DNA of 64,000 nucleotides from an uncultured Ignavibacteria bacterium (GCA_937873695.1 CALMYL010000011.1:25566-89565), one strand, 5' to 3'; positions 11,583 through 20,175 are shown, counted from the first letter of the stretch. The notes: generated from the letters alone by a model not told the origin. Made by a program: numbers and translations.

Positions 11583-11618
11583 AACAGGATCGACCATCTC
11601 CTTTAAAGGAGGAAAACA

Positions 11619-12533
11619 ATGTTACAGGAAGACGAAAAATATAAAGCTTTAAGAGATCAGCTCAGAACGCTGCCGCGTGTAAAAGCAAAGCAGGATTTTG
11701 AGGACCGTCTTTTGCGAAGGATCAGGGAAGCTGAAGCCCCGGCTGTTAAGCTTTCAGGGGCAGTATCGCAGCCGGTGATAAAACATCAGCCTGCCCGGAA
11801 AAGCTGGTTTGAAAGTCTTTTCAGGCCTTCTTTAGTACCTGCGCTGGGCTTAACGGTAGTACTGCTTGTTGCGGTCGTTGTTTATTTTGGATACTTCTCG
11901 AAACTGAACCAAAGCGATACATCGAATACGGAGCAGTTTGTGTCATCTACTAATCAGGGCGACCTGATAATCTACATGAAAAAAGACGGCGAAGATATAA
12001 GCAGCAATTATCCGAAGGAGTACAGCGCGGTAAATCCCGAAGATACCAGGAGCGGTGATTATGCTCCTTCGCCCACCGAAACATCTACTGACTTTTTTGC
12101 TAAGCCGGATCCGGGAAGAACTATTGCGCCGGAATTGAAGCCTGACAGGGTAAGCGAAGAACAGAGGATCGAAATGCAGCGCTCAGTTGATCTTGATAAA
12201 GACAAGGGCGTTGATGTTAAAGGCGAAAGAAAAAGTGACGATGGGATAATGAAGAAGGAATCAAAAAGTGATTTTAAGACCGAAACGAAAGGTGAAATGA
12301 AGAAAGACGTCAATCAGCCGAAAAAGAAAGTTTCTGATGAGAAAAAGAATATTTTGATCGATGAGGAATCGCCTAATGTGAACCAGGAACAGAAAGTGAA
12401 GGATAAGTTTGAAGGCAATCTGAGCAATGAAGATGAAACCGGAAACAGAATAAGCCGGGCAACGAAAAAAGACTCTACAAAAAATAAATCTGAAAGCGAA
12501 GCTGATGAAAAGGAAACGATCCGGCAGAAATAA
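11619..12533 (+). CDS. Putative anti-sigma / sigma-linked membrane protein
   Basis: The protein has 304 residues. A basic N-terminal helix region (1-60, DRLLRRIREAEA) would be cytoplasmic. One membrane segment spans about 72-93 (PALGLTVVLLVAVVVYFGYF). A long, highly charged Lys/Glu/Asp tail (100-304) is predicted to be disordered and outside. This layout and position right after an ECF sigma gene suggest an anti-sigma factor, but no zinc-finger HxxxCxxC motif is present, so the claim rests on context. Translation starts at an ATG with a very strong AAGGAGG at 11606-11612. Confidence 0.6.
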   Translation: MLQEDEKYKALRDQLRTLPRVKAKQDFEDRLLRRIREAEAPAVKLSGAVSQPVIKHQPARKSWFESLFRPSLVPALGLTVVLLVAVVVYFGYFSKLNQSDTSNTEQFVSSTNQGDLIIYMKKDGEDISSNYPKEYSAVNPEDTRSGDYAPSPTETSTDFFAKPDPGRTIAPELKPDRVSEEQRIEMQRSVDLDKDKGVDVKGERKSDDGIMKKESKSDFKTETKGEMKKDVNQPKKKVSDEKKNILIDEESPNVNQEQKVKDKFEGNLSNEDETGNRISRATKKDSTKNKSESEADEKETIRQK

Positions 12534-12562
12534 GATTTGATCTAAACGATTATCCCAAATAA

Positions 12563-12592
12563 AAAAAGGATACTTGAAAAAGTATCCTTTTT
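12563..12592. terminator. Bidirectional intrinsic terminator
   Basis: A perfect 13-bp stem (AAAAAGGATACTT, loop GAAA, AAGTATCCTTTTT) has T-rich tracts on both sides. It sits between the convergent sigma/anti-sigma operon and clpP and can serve both. Confidence 0.88.
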
Positions 12593-12613
12593 GTTTTATA
12601 TAAATGAATAGTA

Positions 12614-13273
12614 TTATTTTTTATCAATAATTCTTTTTTCAAGGATGTTATCAATAAGACCGTATTCCTTTGCTTCTTCAGCCGACATGAAATTATCACG
12701 GTCGCAATCACGTTTAATTGTTTCAAAATCCTTTCCTGTATGCCTTGAAAGAATGTTATACAATGCATCACGCGTCTTTATCATTTCCTTTGTGTATATC
12801 TCAATATCAGTAGCCTGACCCTGTGTGCCGCCCAAAGGCTGATGTATCATGATCTTTGAATGGGGAAGAGATGTCCTTTTACCGCTTGTACCTCCAGCAA
12901 GAAGAACAGCGCCCATTGATGCTGCCATTCCGGTGCAAATAGTGGCTACATTAGGCTTAATGTACTGCATTGTATCATATATAGCCAATCCCGCGCTAAC
13001 GCTGCCGCCCGGAGAGTTAATGTATACCATTACATCTTTATCGGCATCTTCTGATTCAAGGAAAAGCAGCTGCGCAATAACAAGACTTGCAGTATGGTCA
13101 TCCACCGGGAAGCCAAGGAAAATTATTCTTTCCCTTAGCAGCCTTGAGTAAATATCCATGCCTCTTTCGCCCCTGGCAGTCTGCTCAACCACCATAGGTA
13201 CTAACTGATTTGTAACATTGAGGCCTTTTTCAATTTCCAGCTTATTGCCGGATATTATTTTCTGATAATTCAT
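12614..13273 (-). CDS. clpP: ATP-dependent Clp protease proteolytic subunit
   Basis: Serine peptidase of the Clp barrel. The catalytic triad is visible as S119 in GMAASMGA, H144 in MIHQPLGG and D193 in [32 protein letters not shown] is the family N-terminal signature. The start at MNYQ is supported by GAGGA seven bases upstream, giving an N-terminal extension of roughly 20 residues before the usual start region. It lies 59 bases downstream of tig on the same strand, the common tig-clpP order. clpX does not follow; a terminator does. Confidence 0.97.
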   Translation of the reverse strand: MNYQKIISGNKLEIEKGLNVTNQLVPMVVEQTARGERGMDIYSRLLRERIIFLGFPVDDHTASLVIAQLLFLESEDADKDVMVYINSPGGSVSAGLAIYDTMQYIKPNVATICTGMAASMGAVLLAGGTSGKRTSLPHSKIMIHQPLGGTQGQATDIEIYTKEMIKTRDALYNILSRHTGKDFETIKRDCDRDNFMSAEEAKEYGLIDNILEKRIIDKK

Positions 13274-13332
13274 TTATTTCCTCTTAATTATGAAATTTTC
13301 TAAATTCCCGGTGAAAACAAGTGTACATTTGC

Positions 13333-14727
13333 TTATTCAGCTTTTTTCTTCCTCGGTTTCTTTGGTTTTGCTTCTTTCCTGGTTTCTTTTGCTTCATGGT
13401 CATGGTCATGGTCGTGGTCGTGATCATGGTCGTGATCATGGTCGTGATCATGGTCATCGTGTGAATGATCGTGTTTTTCAACATCATTTATCTTTGCATT
13501 TTCTATCAGGAAGTTCATCAGTTTATCATCAAGCACCCTGTATTTAACATCAGGATTGTTTTCGTAAACACTCTTTATTTTATCAACCGGAAGGTTATAT
13601 TTCTTCGCATCAGCTTCAATTACCGGTTCAATATCCTTATCGGTAACTTCCATTTTCTCTGCTTCAATTATCTTATCCCTTATGAGATACCATTTTACCT
13701 GCAGAATAGCATCGACCCGTTTCTGCTTCCTGTATTCCTCTTCATCAAATTCCTTCGGAAGCTGGCGTTTGGGGCTCTGGTTCTTTACATCTTCTATGTA
13801 TGAATTAAGGATATTCTCAACCAGCGCATCCGGAGCTGTAACATCATTTAATTTAATCAATTCATTAACAATATTGTTCCTTATTTCCTGGTCGCCAATG
13901 TTTTTATAGATACCTTCAAGGTCATTTTTCACTTTTTCCCTGAATGCTTCAATAGTTTTTATCTCATCATCCTTATAAATATTCTTAAAGAACTCTTCAT
14001 TCAGCTCAGGGAAGATAACTTTTTCAACTTTTTTGCAAAGAACCTTATACTTTTCTGTTTTTCCTTCTTCCTGCGCAGGCAGGTTAAGTATTCTTTCTTC
14101 ACCTACAGCAACTTCTTCAAGCTGTTCTTTAAACTCCTTATTAATCTGCGGGTCGTTCAGGTAAAATCTAACGTCTTTATCACCCTGACCTATTATTTCA
14201 ATACCCGTTTCATCAAGCTTCTGTACATCCATTGTAATCGTGAATTCATCACCGTCAGCTTTAGGGGCCTCTTCATATGTGACGTGTTTGGACTGCAGAT
14301 ATTTTACTTCATCATCAATCATCTTTTCGTCTACATTATGTATTGTCCTGTTTACTTCAACGGCTTTATATTCAGCAAGCTCAAAATCAGGTCTCGTTTC
14401 ATATTTTATCTTAAATTTGAAGATCTGTTTTGCCTCATAATCCATATCAACCATTTGTGCTTCGCCAAGCGGCTGAACCTTGTTCTCATCCAGATAATTC
14501 TTGTACACTTCGTTTGCTACATCTTCCAGCGAAGCCTGTTCAATCATATCGCCGTACATGCGTTTTATCATTGATACCGGCGCTTTTCCTTTGCGAAAAC
14601 CTGGGATTTCAGCCTTTTTTTGATATTTTTGGAATGCCTTTTCAAAGTGGGGAGCCAAATCAGCGTATGTTAATTCAAACTCGACTTCCTGTTTTACCGC
14701 GTCAATTTTATTTACCTTAAATTCCAT
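13333..14727 (-). CDS. tig: Trigger factor with His-Asp-rich C-terminal tail
   Basis: Ribosome-associated chaperone and prolyl isomerase. The ribosome-docking GFRKG motif is at residues 43-47. The central region (about 155-240) fits a divergent FKBP domain, and the remainder is the helical chaperone domain. The last 45 or so residues are unusual: a run of alternating His and Asp (DNA 13395-13487) and then a basic KPKKPRKKKAE end. The His-Asp run could bind Zn, Ni or Cu as in SlyD tails, which is an inference. The coding DNA of the run is a 12-bp tandem repeat, so its length may vary among strains. Confidence 0.95.
   Translation of the reverse strand: MEFKVNKIDAVKQEVEFELTYADLAPHFEKAFQKYQKKAEIPGFRKGKAPVSMIKRMYGDMIEQASLEDVANEVYKNYLDENKVQPLGEAQMVDMDYEAKQIFKFKIKYETRPDFELAEYKAVEVNRTIHNVDEKMIDDEVKYLQSKHVTYEEAPKADGDEFTITMDVQKLDETGIEIIGQGDKDVRFYLNDPQINKEFKEQLEEVAVGEERILNLPAQEEGKTEKYKVLCKKVEKVIFPELNEEFFKNIYKDDEIKTIEAFREKVKNDLEGIYKNIGDQEIRNNIVNELIKLNDVTAPDALVENILNSYIEDVKNQSPKRQLPKEFDEEEYRKQKRVDAILQVKWYLIRDKIIEAEKMEVTDKDIEPVIEADAKKYNLPVDKIKSVYENNPDVKYRVLDDKLMNFLIENAKINDVEKHDHSHDDHDHDHDHDHDHDHDHDHDHEAKETRKEAKPKKPRKKKAE
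13395..13472. repeat. Tandem repeat encoding the His-Asp run of trigger factor
   Basis: On the plus strand, alternating CATGGT and CGTGAT hexamers form about three copies of the 12-mer CGTGATCATGGT, flanked by imperfect hexamers. The reading in tig is His-Asp pairs; the other frames here are shadows. Confidence 0.9.
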
Positions 14728-14747
14728 ATTTATAAATTAGTTATCGG

Positions 14748-14778
14748 CAAATATAGCTTTATTTAGATTTTCGTTCAA
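14748..14778 (-). promoter_or_regulatory. Bacteroidota-type sigma-A promoter for tig-clpP
   Basis: Read on the minus strand: TTG (14778-14776), a 20-base spacer, TATATTTG (14755-14748). It is an exact consensus match, 21 bases upstream of the tig start. Confidence 0.7.
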
Positions 14779-14875
14779 TGCACTCTTTTTTGTCACTGCA
14801 CTGTAAACTATTACAGCAATCGAAGCCCATTATTGTGTAGTTTATTCTTCATTTTATGAATAAATTTGCAGTAAT

Positions 14876-16057
14876 ATGAATAAAAGGCTCATAAAATTAC
14901 TAAAGAAGAACAAAAAGACAGTCATCGGACTCCTGTCCGGAACTTCTGTTGATTCCATAGATGCTGTCCTGGTTCAGATCGCCGGAAGCGGTTTAGAAAC
15001 AAGGATCAAGGTCACTGATTTTACAGAACTGCCCATTCCAAAGGATGTCAGGCAGGCAATATTCAGGAATTCAGATAAAAAGACCGCAAGAGTTGATGAG
15101 ATCTCAGGACTTAATACCATTATAGGCGCATTGTTTTCTGATGCTGTCCTGAAAATCCTTAGAAGAAACAAATTGAATCCGGCTTCCGTTGATCTGATTG
15201 GTTCACACGGGCAAACCATTCACCATTTACCCGCCAAAACTGATTATGTTGGCTACAGGATGAAATCAACTCTTCAGATCGGCGATCCTTCAATAATTGC
15301 TAATTTGACAGGTATTACCACTGTGGGTGATTTCAGAATAGCGGATTGCGCAGTTGATGGCGACGGTGCTCCGCTGGTGCCTTATCTCGATCATGTAATG
15401 TTCACCCACAAAAGCAAAAACCGTGCTTTGCTGAATATTGGCGGAATAGCAAATATTACGGTACTGAAAAAAAATGCCCGTAAGCAGGACGTTTTTGCTT
15501 TTGATACGGGTCCGGGTAATATGCTTATTGACGGAACAATGTACCACCTTTTTAAAATGAAATATGACAAGAACAGTTTTGCCGGCAAAAGAGGAATTCT
15601 TGCACCTGAATTGTTCAACTTTCTGCTAACTGACCCGGTATACCAGGCTCAGCCACCAAAATCAACCGGGAGGGAGCATTACGGAATGGAATTCCAGAAA
15701 AGGCTCCTGGGAAAATTCAGGAAGGTGAATAAGTTCGATTTTATCAGAACGGTCACGGAATTCACTGCATTTTCGATCTGGTATAATTACAATAATTTTA
15801 TTGAGAATGAAGTCAAGGTAGATGAGCTAATAGTAAGCGGGGGCGGAGCGCATAACCCGCTTTTGATGAAGTTACTGAAGAATTATTTCAAAGGAGTAAA
15901 AGTATCAAAGTTAGAAATGAACGGAATAACAGCGAAGAACAAGGAAGCAGTGTTGTTTGCTGTTCTTGCAAATGAGTGTATTGCAGGGAATCCGGCTAAT
16001 ATGAACCGCGTTACAGGCTCAACCAAGGATGTTATTCTGGGGAAGATATGCCAGTAA
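14876..16057 (+). CDS. anmK: Anhydro-N-acetylmuramic acid kinase
   Basis: ATP-dependent kinase that opens and phosphorylates 1,6-anhydroMurNAc from cell-wall turnover, giving MurNAc-6-P. The family N-terminus GLLSGTSVDSIDAVLV (residues 18-33) holds the phosphate-binding loop. GSHGQTIHH, GDFRIADCAVDGDGAPLVPYLD, FDTGPGNMLID and VSGGGAHN follow in the AnmK order. At 393 residues it is typical. It is divergent from tig. A TAAATTTG hexamer-like -7 element lies at 14861-14868, but the nearest TTG is 25 bases upstream, so the promoter is uncertain. No murQ or ampG neighbour is seen. Confidence 0.95.
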   Translation: MNKRLIKLLKKNKKTVIGLLSGTSVDSIDAVLVQIAGSGLETRIKVTDFTELPIPKDVRQAIFRNSDKKTARVDEISGLNTIIGALFSDAVLKILRRNKLNPASVDLIGSHGQTIHHLPAKTDYVGYRMKSTLQIGDPSIIANLTGITTVGDFRIADCAVDGDGAPLVPYLDHVMFTHKSKNRALLNIGGIANITVLKKNARKQDVFAFDTGPGNMLIDGTMYHLFKMKYDKNSFAGKRGILAPELFNFLLTDPVYQAQPPKSTGREHYGMEFQKRLLGKFRKVNKFDFIRTVTEFTAFSIWYNYNNFIENEVKVDELIVSGGGAHNPLLMKLLKNYFKGVKVSKLEMNGITAKNKEAVLFAVLANECIAGNPANMNRVTGSTKDVILGKICQ

Positions 16058-16432
16058 AATGATATTTATTCAGAGTCCTTTTTGGGGGAGACTTTGTTAT
16101 TAAATTTAAGATTTACGAGCCGTGAATTTGCGGCTAAAGCCATTTCTTTCTTTGTAATTATCCACGACCTGAAGGTCGTGGCAATACATGCACATAAGCA
16201 ATGACTGGTATTGCATTTTTTCAGGAATTAAAGTGAAGTGTAAATATTTATTTAATAGCCACGGTCTTCAGACCGTGGGTTTGATTAACATCATAAATAG
16301 GGCTTTAGCCCTGATTTCTGTAGCTTTATTAAAGACAAAAGCAGTTCAGTTATTTTTATCATTTCTTTAAAACAATCTGAATACATTTATGTACAGACAG
16401 GAATCTCTGTGCTGCTAATTGGAATAAAATTT
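16058..16432. repeat. Intergenic cluster of short palindromes (REP-like)
   Basis: No gene is credible here. Four small inverted repeats are present: AGCCG/CGGCT around 16118-16135; CCACGACCT-GA-AGGTCGTGG at 16162-16181; CCACGGTCT-TC-AGACCGTGG at 16259-16278; AGGGCT-TT-AGCCCT at 16299-16312. The two 20-mers share the CCACG/CGTGG ends but differ inside by compensating changes, which points to a repeat family kept as a hairpin. A 60-codon reading frame across it is repeat-derived. Whether a RAYT transposase mobilises them cannot be told here. Confidence 0.75.
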
Positions 16433-17155
16433 ATGTTCAAAGATAAAGTAGCAATCGTAACGGGCGGCACGGGAGCATTAGGCAGGGTAATTGTCAATCA
16501 TTTTGCGGCTCAGGGGATGAAGGTCTATGTTCCTGTGCGCTCAATGCCTGAATTTATGAAGGTTTTTGAGCAAAATGATGAAGCAGAGTTCCGGGGATTA
16601 CCCAAGCGTTACGGATTGCCATGTGATGCCACCAATGAAGGAGAAGTAAAGGAATTCTGCGATAATGTGGTTAAGCAGGAAAAACGGATTGATTTCCTTA
16701 TCAACACCGTCGGTGGTTATCACCCCAAAAAAATGATAGCTGATACTGACAGAGAGCTTATTGAGAAGCAGCTAATGCTGAACTTCTACACTACGTTTAA
16801 CTTTACGAAGCACGCATTAACTTATTTCAAAATAAATAACTTCGGGCGGGTTGTCTCGATCGGAGCTAAGCCCGCAGTTGAAACAACTGCCGGCAAGTTT
16901 GCATATTCATTCAGCAAAGCAGGAGTAATAAATCTGATGCAAACCCTCGTCGAAGAGCATAAGGCGGATAATATCACATTCAATTCCATCATACCAAGTG
17001 TTATTGATACTCCGGCAAATCGCGAAAGCATGCAGAACCAGGACTTTTCGACTTGGGTAACTCCACAGGAAATTGCCGAAACATGTTTATTTTTGATGGG
17101 GGATGGAGCGAGATCATTCAGGGGTAATGTTGTGAAGATGTATGGGGCAGCGTGA
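16433..17155 (+). CDS. Short-chain dehydrogenase/reductase lacking the usual catalytic Ser
   Basis: Rossmann-fold SDR. The nucleotide motif TGGTGALG follows the start MFKDKVAIV, NTVGGYHP is near residue 92, and the YxxxK pair is in YSFSKAG. The Ser normally 13 residues before the Tyr is Ala in the GAKPAVETTAGKFAY stretch. Dihydropteridine reductases show a similar GAK...Y..AK layout, so pteridine or quinonoid reduction is one possibility. ATG 16433 is chosen because SDRs begin here; a GTG at 16409 with AGGA upstream would add 8 residues. Confidence 0.8.
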   Translation: MFKDKVAIVTGGTGALGRVIVNHFAAQGMKVYVPVRSMPEFMKVFEQNDEAEFRGLPKRYGLPCDATNEGEVKEFCDNVVKQEKRIDFLINTVGGYHPKKMIADTDRELIEKQLMLNFYTTFNFTKHALTYFKINNFGRVVSIGAKPAVETTAGKFAYSFSKAGVINLMQTLVEEHKADNITFNSIIPSVIDTPANRESMQNQDFSTWVTPQEIAETCLFLMGDGARSFRGNVVKMYGAA

Positions 17156-17201
17156 TAAAAAATAAGGTGTTTTTTAAACTCATTTTTAATTAATTTGAAT
17201 T

Positions 17202-18443
17202 ATGAAGAGTAACAATTTTTACATATCTAGTGTTAGCATAACTGATTACAAATCAATCCAAGAAGTGGAAGTTGAATTAGATGATAGTCTAGCAATAATA
17301 ATCGGACCTAATGGCGCAGGAAAGTCTAATTTTCTAGAAGTTCTAAATCATATTGGTTATAATCAAATTCTTTTTCCGCGAGGATTAAATAATGTCCCAC
17401 GAAATTTAAGCTATTCTGTTACGTTCAAGAGGAACTCTAAAGAAAAAGTAAAAGAAGTTATATTATCGATTTCACCTACAACTAATCTTAAAGACAAAAA
17501 CAACGAATTCCTTTCTTTTAATGTAACCGTTATAATGAAAAGTGAAGGTGAAGATAACAAAGAATTGACTTTTAATACTTCAAATGAAGAGGATACACAA
17601 ACCAAATTAATTGAAATAAGAAAAGAAGTCCGACCATTATTGAATAATTTTGTTAGATTTATTAAATATAATTTTGACTATAACTCTGTTTTTTTGAGTA
17701 AACCGCAATCTTATATCTTCAATAAACGAAACGAAACCATAGATGCTAAAGAAAAAATAGATGGAAGTTTATTCTTGCTTAGGTATTTGAATTTAAGATA
17801 TCAGTTTTCAATGGATGATGAGATAACGGATATAATTACTTCGGAAGGTACTGTTGATGAAAATCTCATAATTGAAAATAAAATACGAGAAATATTGTTG
17901 ACTGAATTTAATGACACAATAAACGAAAGTGTGAGAGAGGATTTTGCAACATACAGCCCCATCAAAGATATTAGATTAAGCAAGAATATTAATGTCAATC
18001 TAAACGAGGATAATATTATTATATCAAATATTATTATGGAATTCAATGTTAATGATGATTGGGTTCCTTGGGATTGGCTTTCTGATGGAACTAAAAGATT
18101 ATTTTATATAATTTCTGAAGTCTCTTTAACTTATGGTGGAATAATTTTAATTGAAGAACCTGAACTTGGTATACATCCTCATCAGTTACATATATTAATG
18201 GATTATATAAAAAGCAAATCTACTAATAATCAATTTATTATCTCTACACATTCACCCCAAGTTTTAAATTGCCTTAAACCCAATGAATTAGAAAAAATCA
18301 TTATTTCGAAGATGTCTCAAAATGGATCAACATTTAGACATTTGAATGAAGTTGAAATTAAGAAAGCAAATGTGTATATGAAGGAAGTAGGTTATCTCAG
18401 TCAATATTGGTTGCATTCGACGTTAGAGGATGAGAATGACTAA
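17202..18443 (+). CDS. OLD/ABC-like AAA ATPase (candidate defence ATPase)
   Basis: 413 residues. Walker A GPNGAGKS is at 35-42 inside an SMC/RecF-like N-terminus (ISSVSITDYKSIQEVEVEL). A signature-like DWLSDGTKRLFY, Walker B with ILIEEPELGIHPHQL and a switch His in ISTHSPQVL follow. This is the AAA_15/AAA_21 group used by OLD, AbiL, PARIS and Septu-type systems. The central part carries no recognised motif. The codons are clearly more AT-rich than in flanking genes. It overlaps the next gene by 8 bases (ATGACTAA). A two-gene toxin or nuclease defence module is inferred. Confidence 0.82.
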   Translation: MKSNNFYISSVSITDYKSIQEVEVELDDSLAIIIGPNGAGKSNFLEVLNHIGYNQILFPRGLNNVPRNLSYSVTFKRNSKEKVKEVILSISPTTNLKDKNNEFLSFNVTVIMKSEGEDNKELTFNTSNEEDTQTKLIEIRKEVRPLLNNFVRFIKYNFDYNSVFLSKPQSYIFNKRNETIDAKEKIDGSLFLLRYLNLRYQFSMDDEITDIITSEGTVDENLIIENKIREILLTEFNDTINESVREDFATYSPIKDIRLSKNINVNLNEDNIIISNIIMEFNVNDDWVPWDWLSDGTKRLFYIISEVSLTYGGIILIEEPELGIHPHQLHILMDYIKSKSTNNQFIISTHSPQVLNCLKPNELEKIIISKMSQNGSTFRHLNEVEIKKANVYMKEVGYLSQYWLHSTLEDEND

Positions 18444-19017
18444 ATTAAAAATAGGTTTGATTGGTGAAGACCCTAATGATACAAACTCTATACAGAATTT
18501 ATTAATTCGAAAATATTCTGAAAAAGTATATTTCAAAAAATTGATAAGAAATATAAAAGGGTTCTATTTGGACAATCCTAAAACACTACGCTCTTTAGAG
18601 ATAGAATTTGAGGATCAAAAGCCTTTTTTTGTAATTGTGATAAGGGATTTAGATGGATTACCAGAAGATAGTGCAAAAATAGGAGTAATAACAAACTGGT
18701 TTGATTCAATTAATAAGAAGCTCAATAACACGGGCATTTTTTTACTAAATATTTTTGAATTAGAAGCTCTGATTTTTGCAAATATTGATGTGTTTAATAA
18801 AGCATATAAAACTAAGATCAAACAAAATAGGAATCCTATGTATATTAAGGAACCAAAGGAAGAATTAATGAGGAAATCAAGGCAAGTGAATATTAAAAAG
18901 GAATATGAAGAGAGTCACGCACCAGCTATATTCGAAAAACTAGATTTAGATGTTTTGGCAAAAAATTGTTTGTACTTCAGGCAATTTATGGATGCTTTTG
19001 AGAAACAATTGAGCTAA
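18436..19017 (+). CDS. Small TOPRIM-like (DUF4276/RloB-like) partner protein
   Basis: 193 residues. The N-terminus KLKIGLIGEDPNDTNSI places an acidic E11 after a strand. VIVIRDLDG gives D71 and D73, and FELEALIF gives another acidic pair near 108. This E...DxD...E layout is that of TOPRIM-like nucleases (OLD, DUF4276, RloB). The start at 18436 is chosen over 18430 because AGAGGA at 18425-18430 sits 5 bases before it. It overlaps the ATPase stop by 8 bases, indicating coupled translation and probably one complex. The family match is by pattern and not certain. Confidence 0.65.
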   Translation: MTKLKIGLIGEDPNDTNSIQNLLIRKYSEKVYFKKLIRNIKGFYLDNPKTLRSLEIEFEDQKPFFVIVIRDLDGLPEDSAKIGVITNWFDSINKKLNNTGIFLLNIFELEALIFANIDVFNKAYKTKIKQNRNPMYIKEPKEELMRKSRQVNIKKEYEESHAPAIFEKLDLDVLAKNCLYFRQFMDAFEKQLS

Positions 19018-19052
19018 ATCGTTATGAATAACATTTTAAAAAACGCAATTCG

Positions 19053-20003
19053 TCAATACTTATAATCGATCCTAAGGATCTTCAGTTTATTTTCGTCTGT
19101 AGCCGCATAAATAAACTTACCATCTACTACCGCTATCCTGTTCAATTTATCTTTGAATTTATAGTTCCCCGCAAAATAATATGAGCCCGGAGAGTCGTTG
19201 TAAAATCCTTCAATTGACTTATCATCGGCTACCCATACATAAAAATTCGAAGCAACTACCTGGTGTGAGTTCTTCCTGCCGAAGATGTTAAATTCCCATT
19301 TGGGGTTGGGCAGTTTGGAAATATCAAGCACCTGCACTCCAGTAGAGCCCTGCGGAATGTACGCGGTAATGCCATCTACATATGGCTCATAAAAGCTGGA
19401 GCCTGAGCTGTATGAACCGACAATTTGTAATGTTGATTTATCCGCAACATCGATAATTGAAAGATTTCCGCTTGAGCTTGATATATATGCTTTATTATTT
19501 GATACAAATAAGCCATTTGAATTAAATGGTACTATCTGTGTGTTTTTGTAAACGGGAAAGTCAGCTACATTTACATCATAAACCTGCAAACCGGCGTCTT
19601 CGTTGAGAGCATATAGATAACCTTTATCTATCACAATTTTCTTTACAGATCCGTTAATGCTGATAGATGTCCTTTTTGCTATTGGTGATTTGGAGAAATC
19701 AAAAACACCAATAGAATTATTGGAATAAAGGGCGTAACAAAAATGTCCAATGAACGCAATACTCTTTGCCCCGCTAATTTCGCTTAATTCAGTTGCAGTT
19801 ATATTATAGGGGTCTTTGATCGAAACCGCGTAAACTGATCCTTGTGTGATTACGTATGCATTATCAAATAATACTATATCATAGGGTTCGTTTGTGAATT
19901 TGACCTCATTTATCTGTTCTAAATATATCTTACCGGCCATTGTATTGCTGAATAAGGGCGAAAGAACCAGAATTACAAGTAATGCTAAGAGAGCGTTTTT
20001 CAT
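19053..20003 (-). CDS. Exported LVIVD-repeat beta-propeller protein
   Basis: A signal peptide (residues 1-23, LLALLVILVLSPLFSNTMA) is followed by about six repeats of a strand pattern such as AYVITQGSVYAVSIKDP, YALNEDAGLQVYDVNV and AYISSSSGNLSIIDV. This is the LVIVD/choice-of-anchor propeller type found in extracellular proteins of this phylum. No T9SS sorting domain, catalytic motif or lipobox is seen. It probably serves in surface binding, but no function can be assigned. It lies 172 bases downstream of the aminotransferase, past a palindromic repeat. Confidence 0.75.
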   Translation of the reverse strand: MKNALLALLVILVLSPLFSNTMAGKIYLEQINEVKFTNEPYDIVLFDNAYVITQGSVYAVSIKDPYNITATELSEISGAKSIAFIGHFCYALYSNNSIGVFDFSKSPIAKRTSISINGSVKKIVIDKGYLYALNEDAGLQVYDVNVADFPVYKNTQIVPFNSNGLFVSNNKAYISSSSGNLSIIDVADKSTLQIVGSYSSGSSFYEPYVDGITAYIPQGSTGVQVLDISKLPNPKWEFNIFGRKNSHQVVASNFYVWVADDKSIEGFYNDSPGSYYFAGNYKFKDKLNRIAVVDGKFIYAATDENKLKILRIDYKY

Positions 20004-20100
20004 AATATTTTTCTAATTTAGGTATAGTACAAAATTGCAGAAAAATACAAAAAAATCAAAGTGAGATGAAGTTTTGAAGTTGTAAATTTTTGTAAACTAA

Positions 20101-20164
20101 AAACTGACCTCACCCCATGCAGCACTTTGAGTGCCGTATACCCCTCTCCAAAGGAAAGGGGTAT
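20101..20164. repeat. Palindromic CTCACCCC/CCCTCTCC-type intergenic repeat
   Basis: The text CCTCACCCC followed by a stem ATACCCCT (20138-20145) ... AGGGGTAT (20157-20164) resembles a repeat seen between genes of many bacteria. It lies just after the aminotransferase stop and could also act as a weak transcript 3-prime end, but no T-run follows on the minus strand. Confidence 0.6.
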
Positions 20165-20175
20165 AAATGCACAGC

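Noticed and set aside
13284..13547. Open frames on both strands across the His-Asp repeat
   Set aside because: Their Thr-Met and His-Gly-Arg runs are other-frame readings of the tig tandem repeat; the tig frame is supported by the full-length family match.
14833..14868. Consensus promoter for anmK
   Set aside because: TAAATTTG is present at 14861, but the nearest TTG is 25 bases away, outside the 19-21 spacing seen at the other promoters, so it is not listed as a feature.
16188..16370. 60-codon frame in the anmK-SDR gap
   Set aside because: It spans two REP-like palindromes and has no ribosome-binding site or family features.
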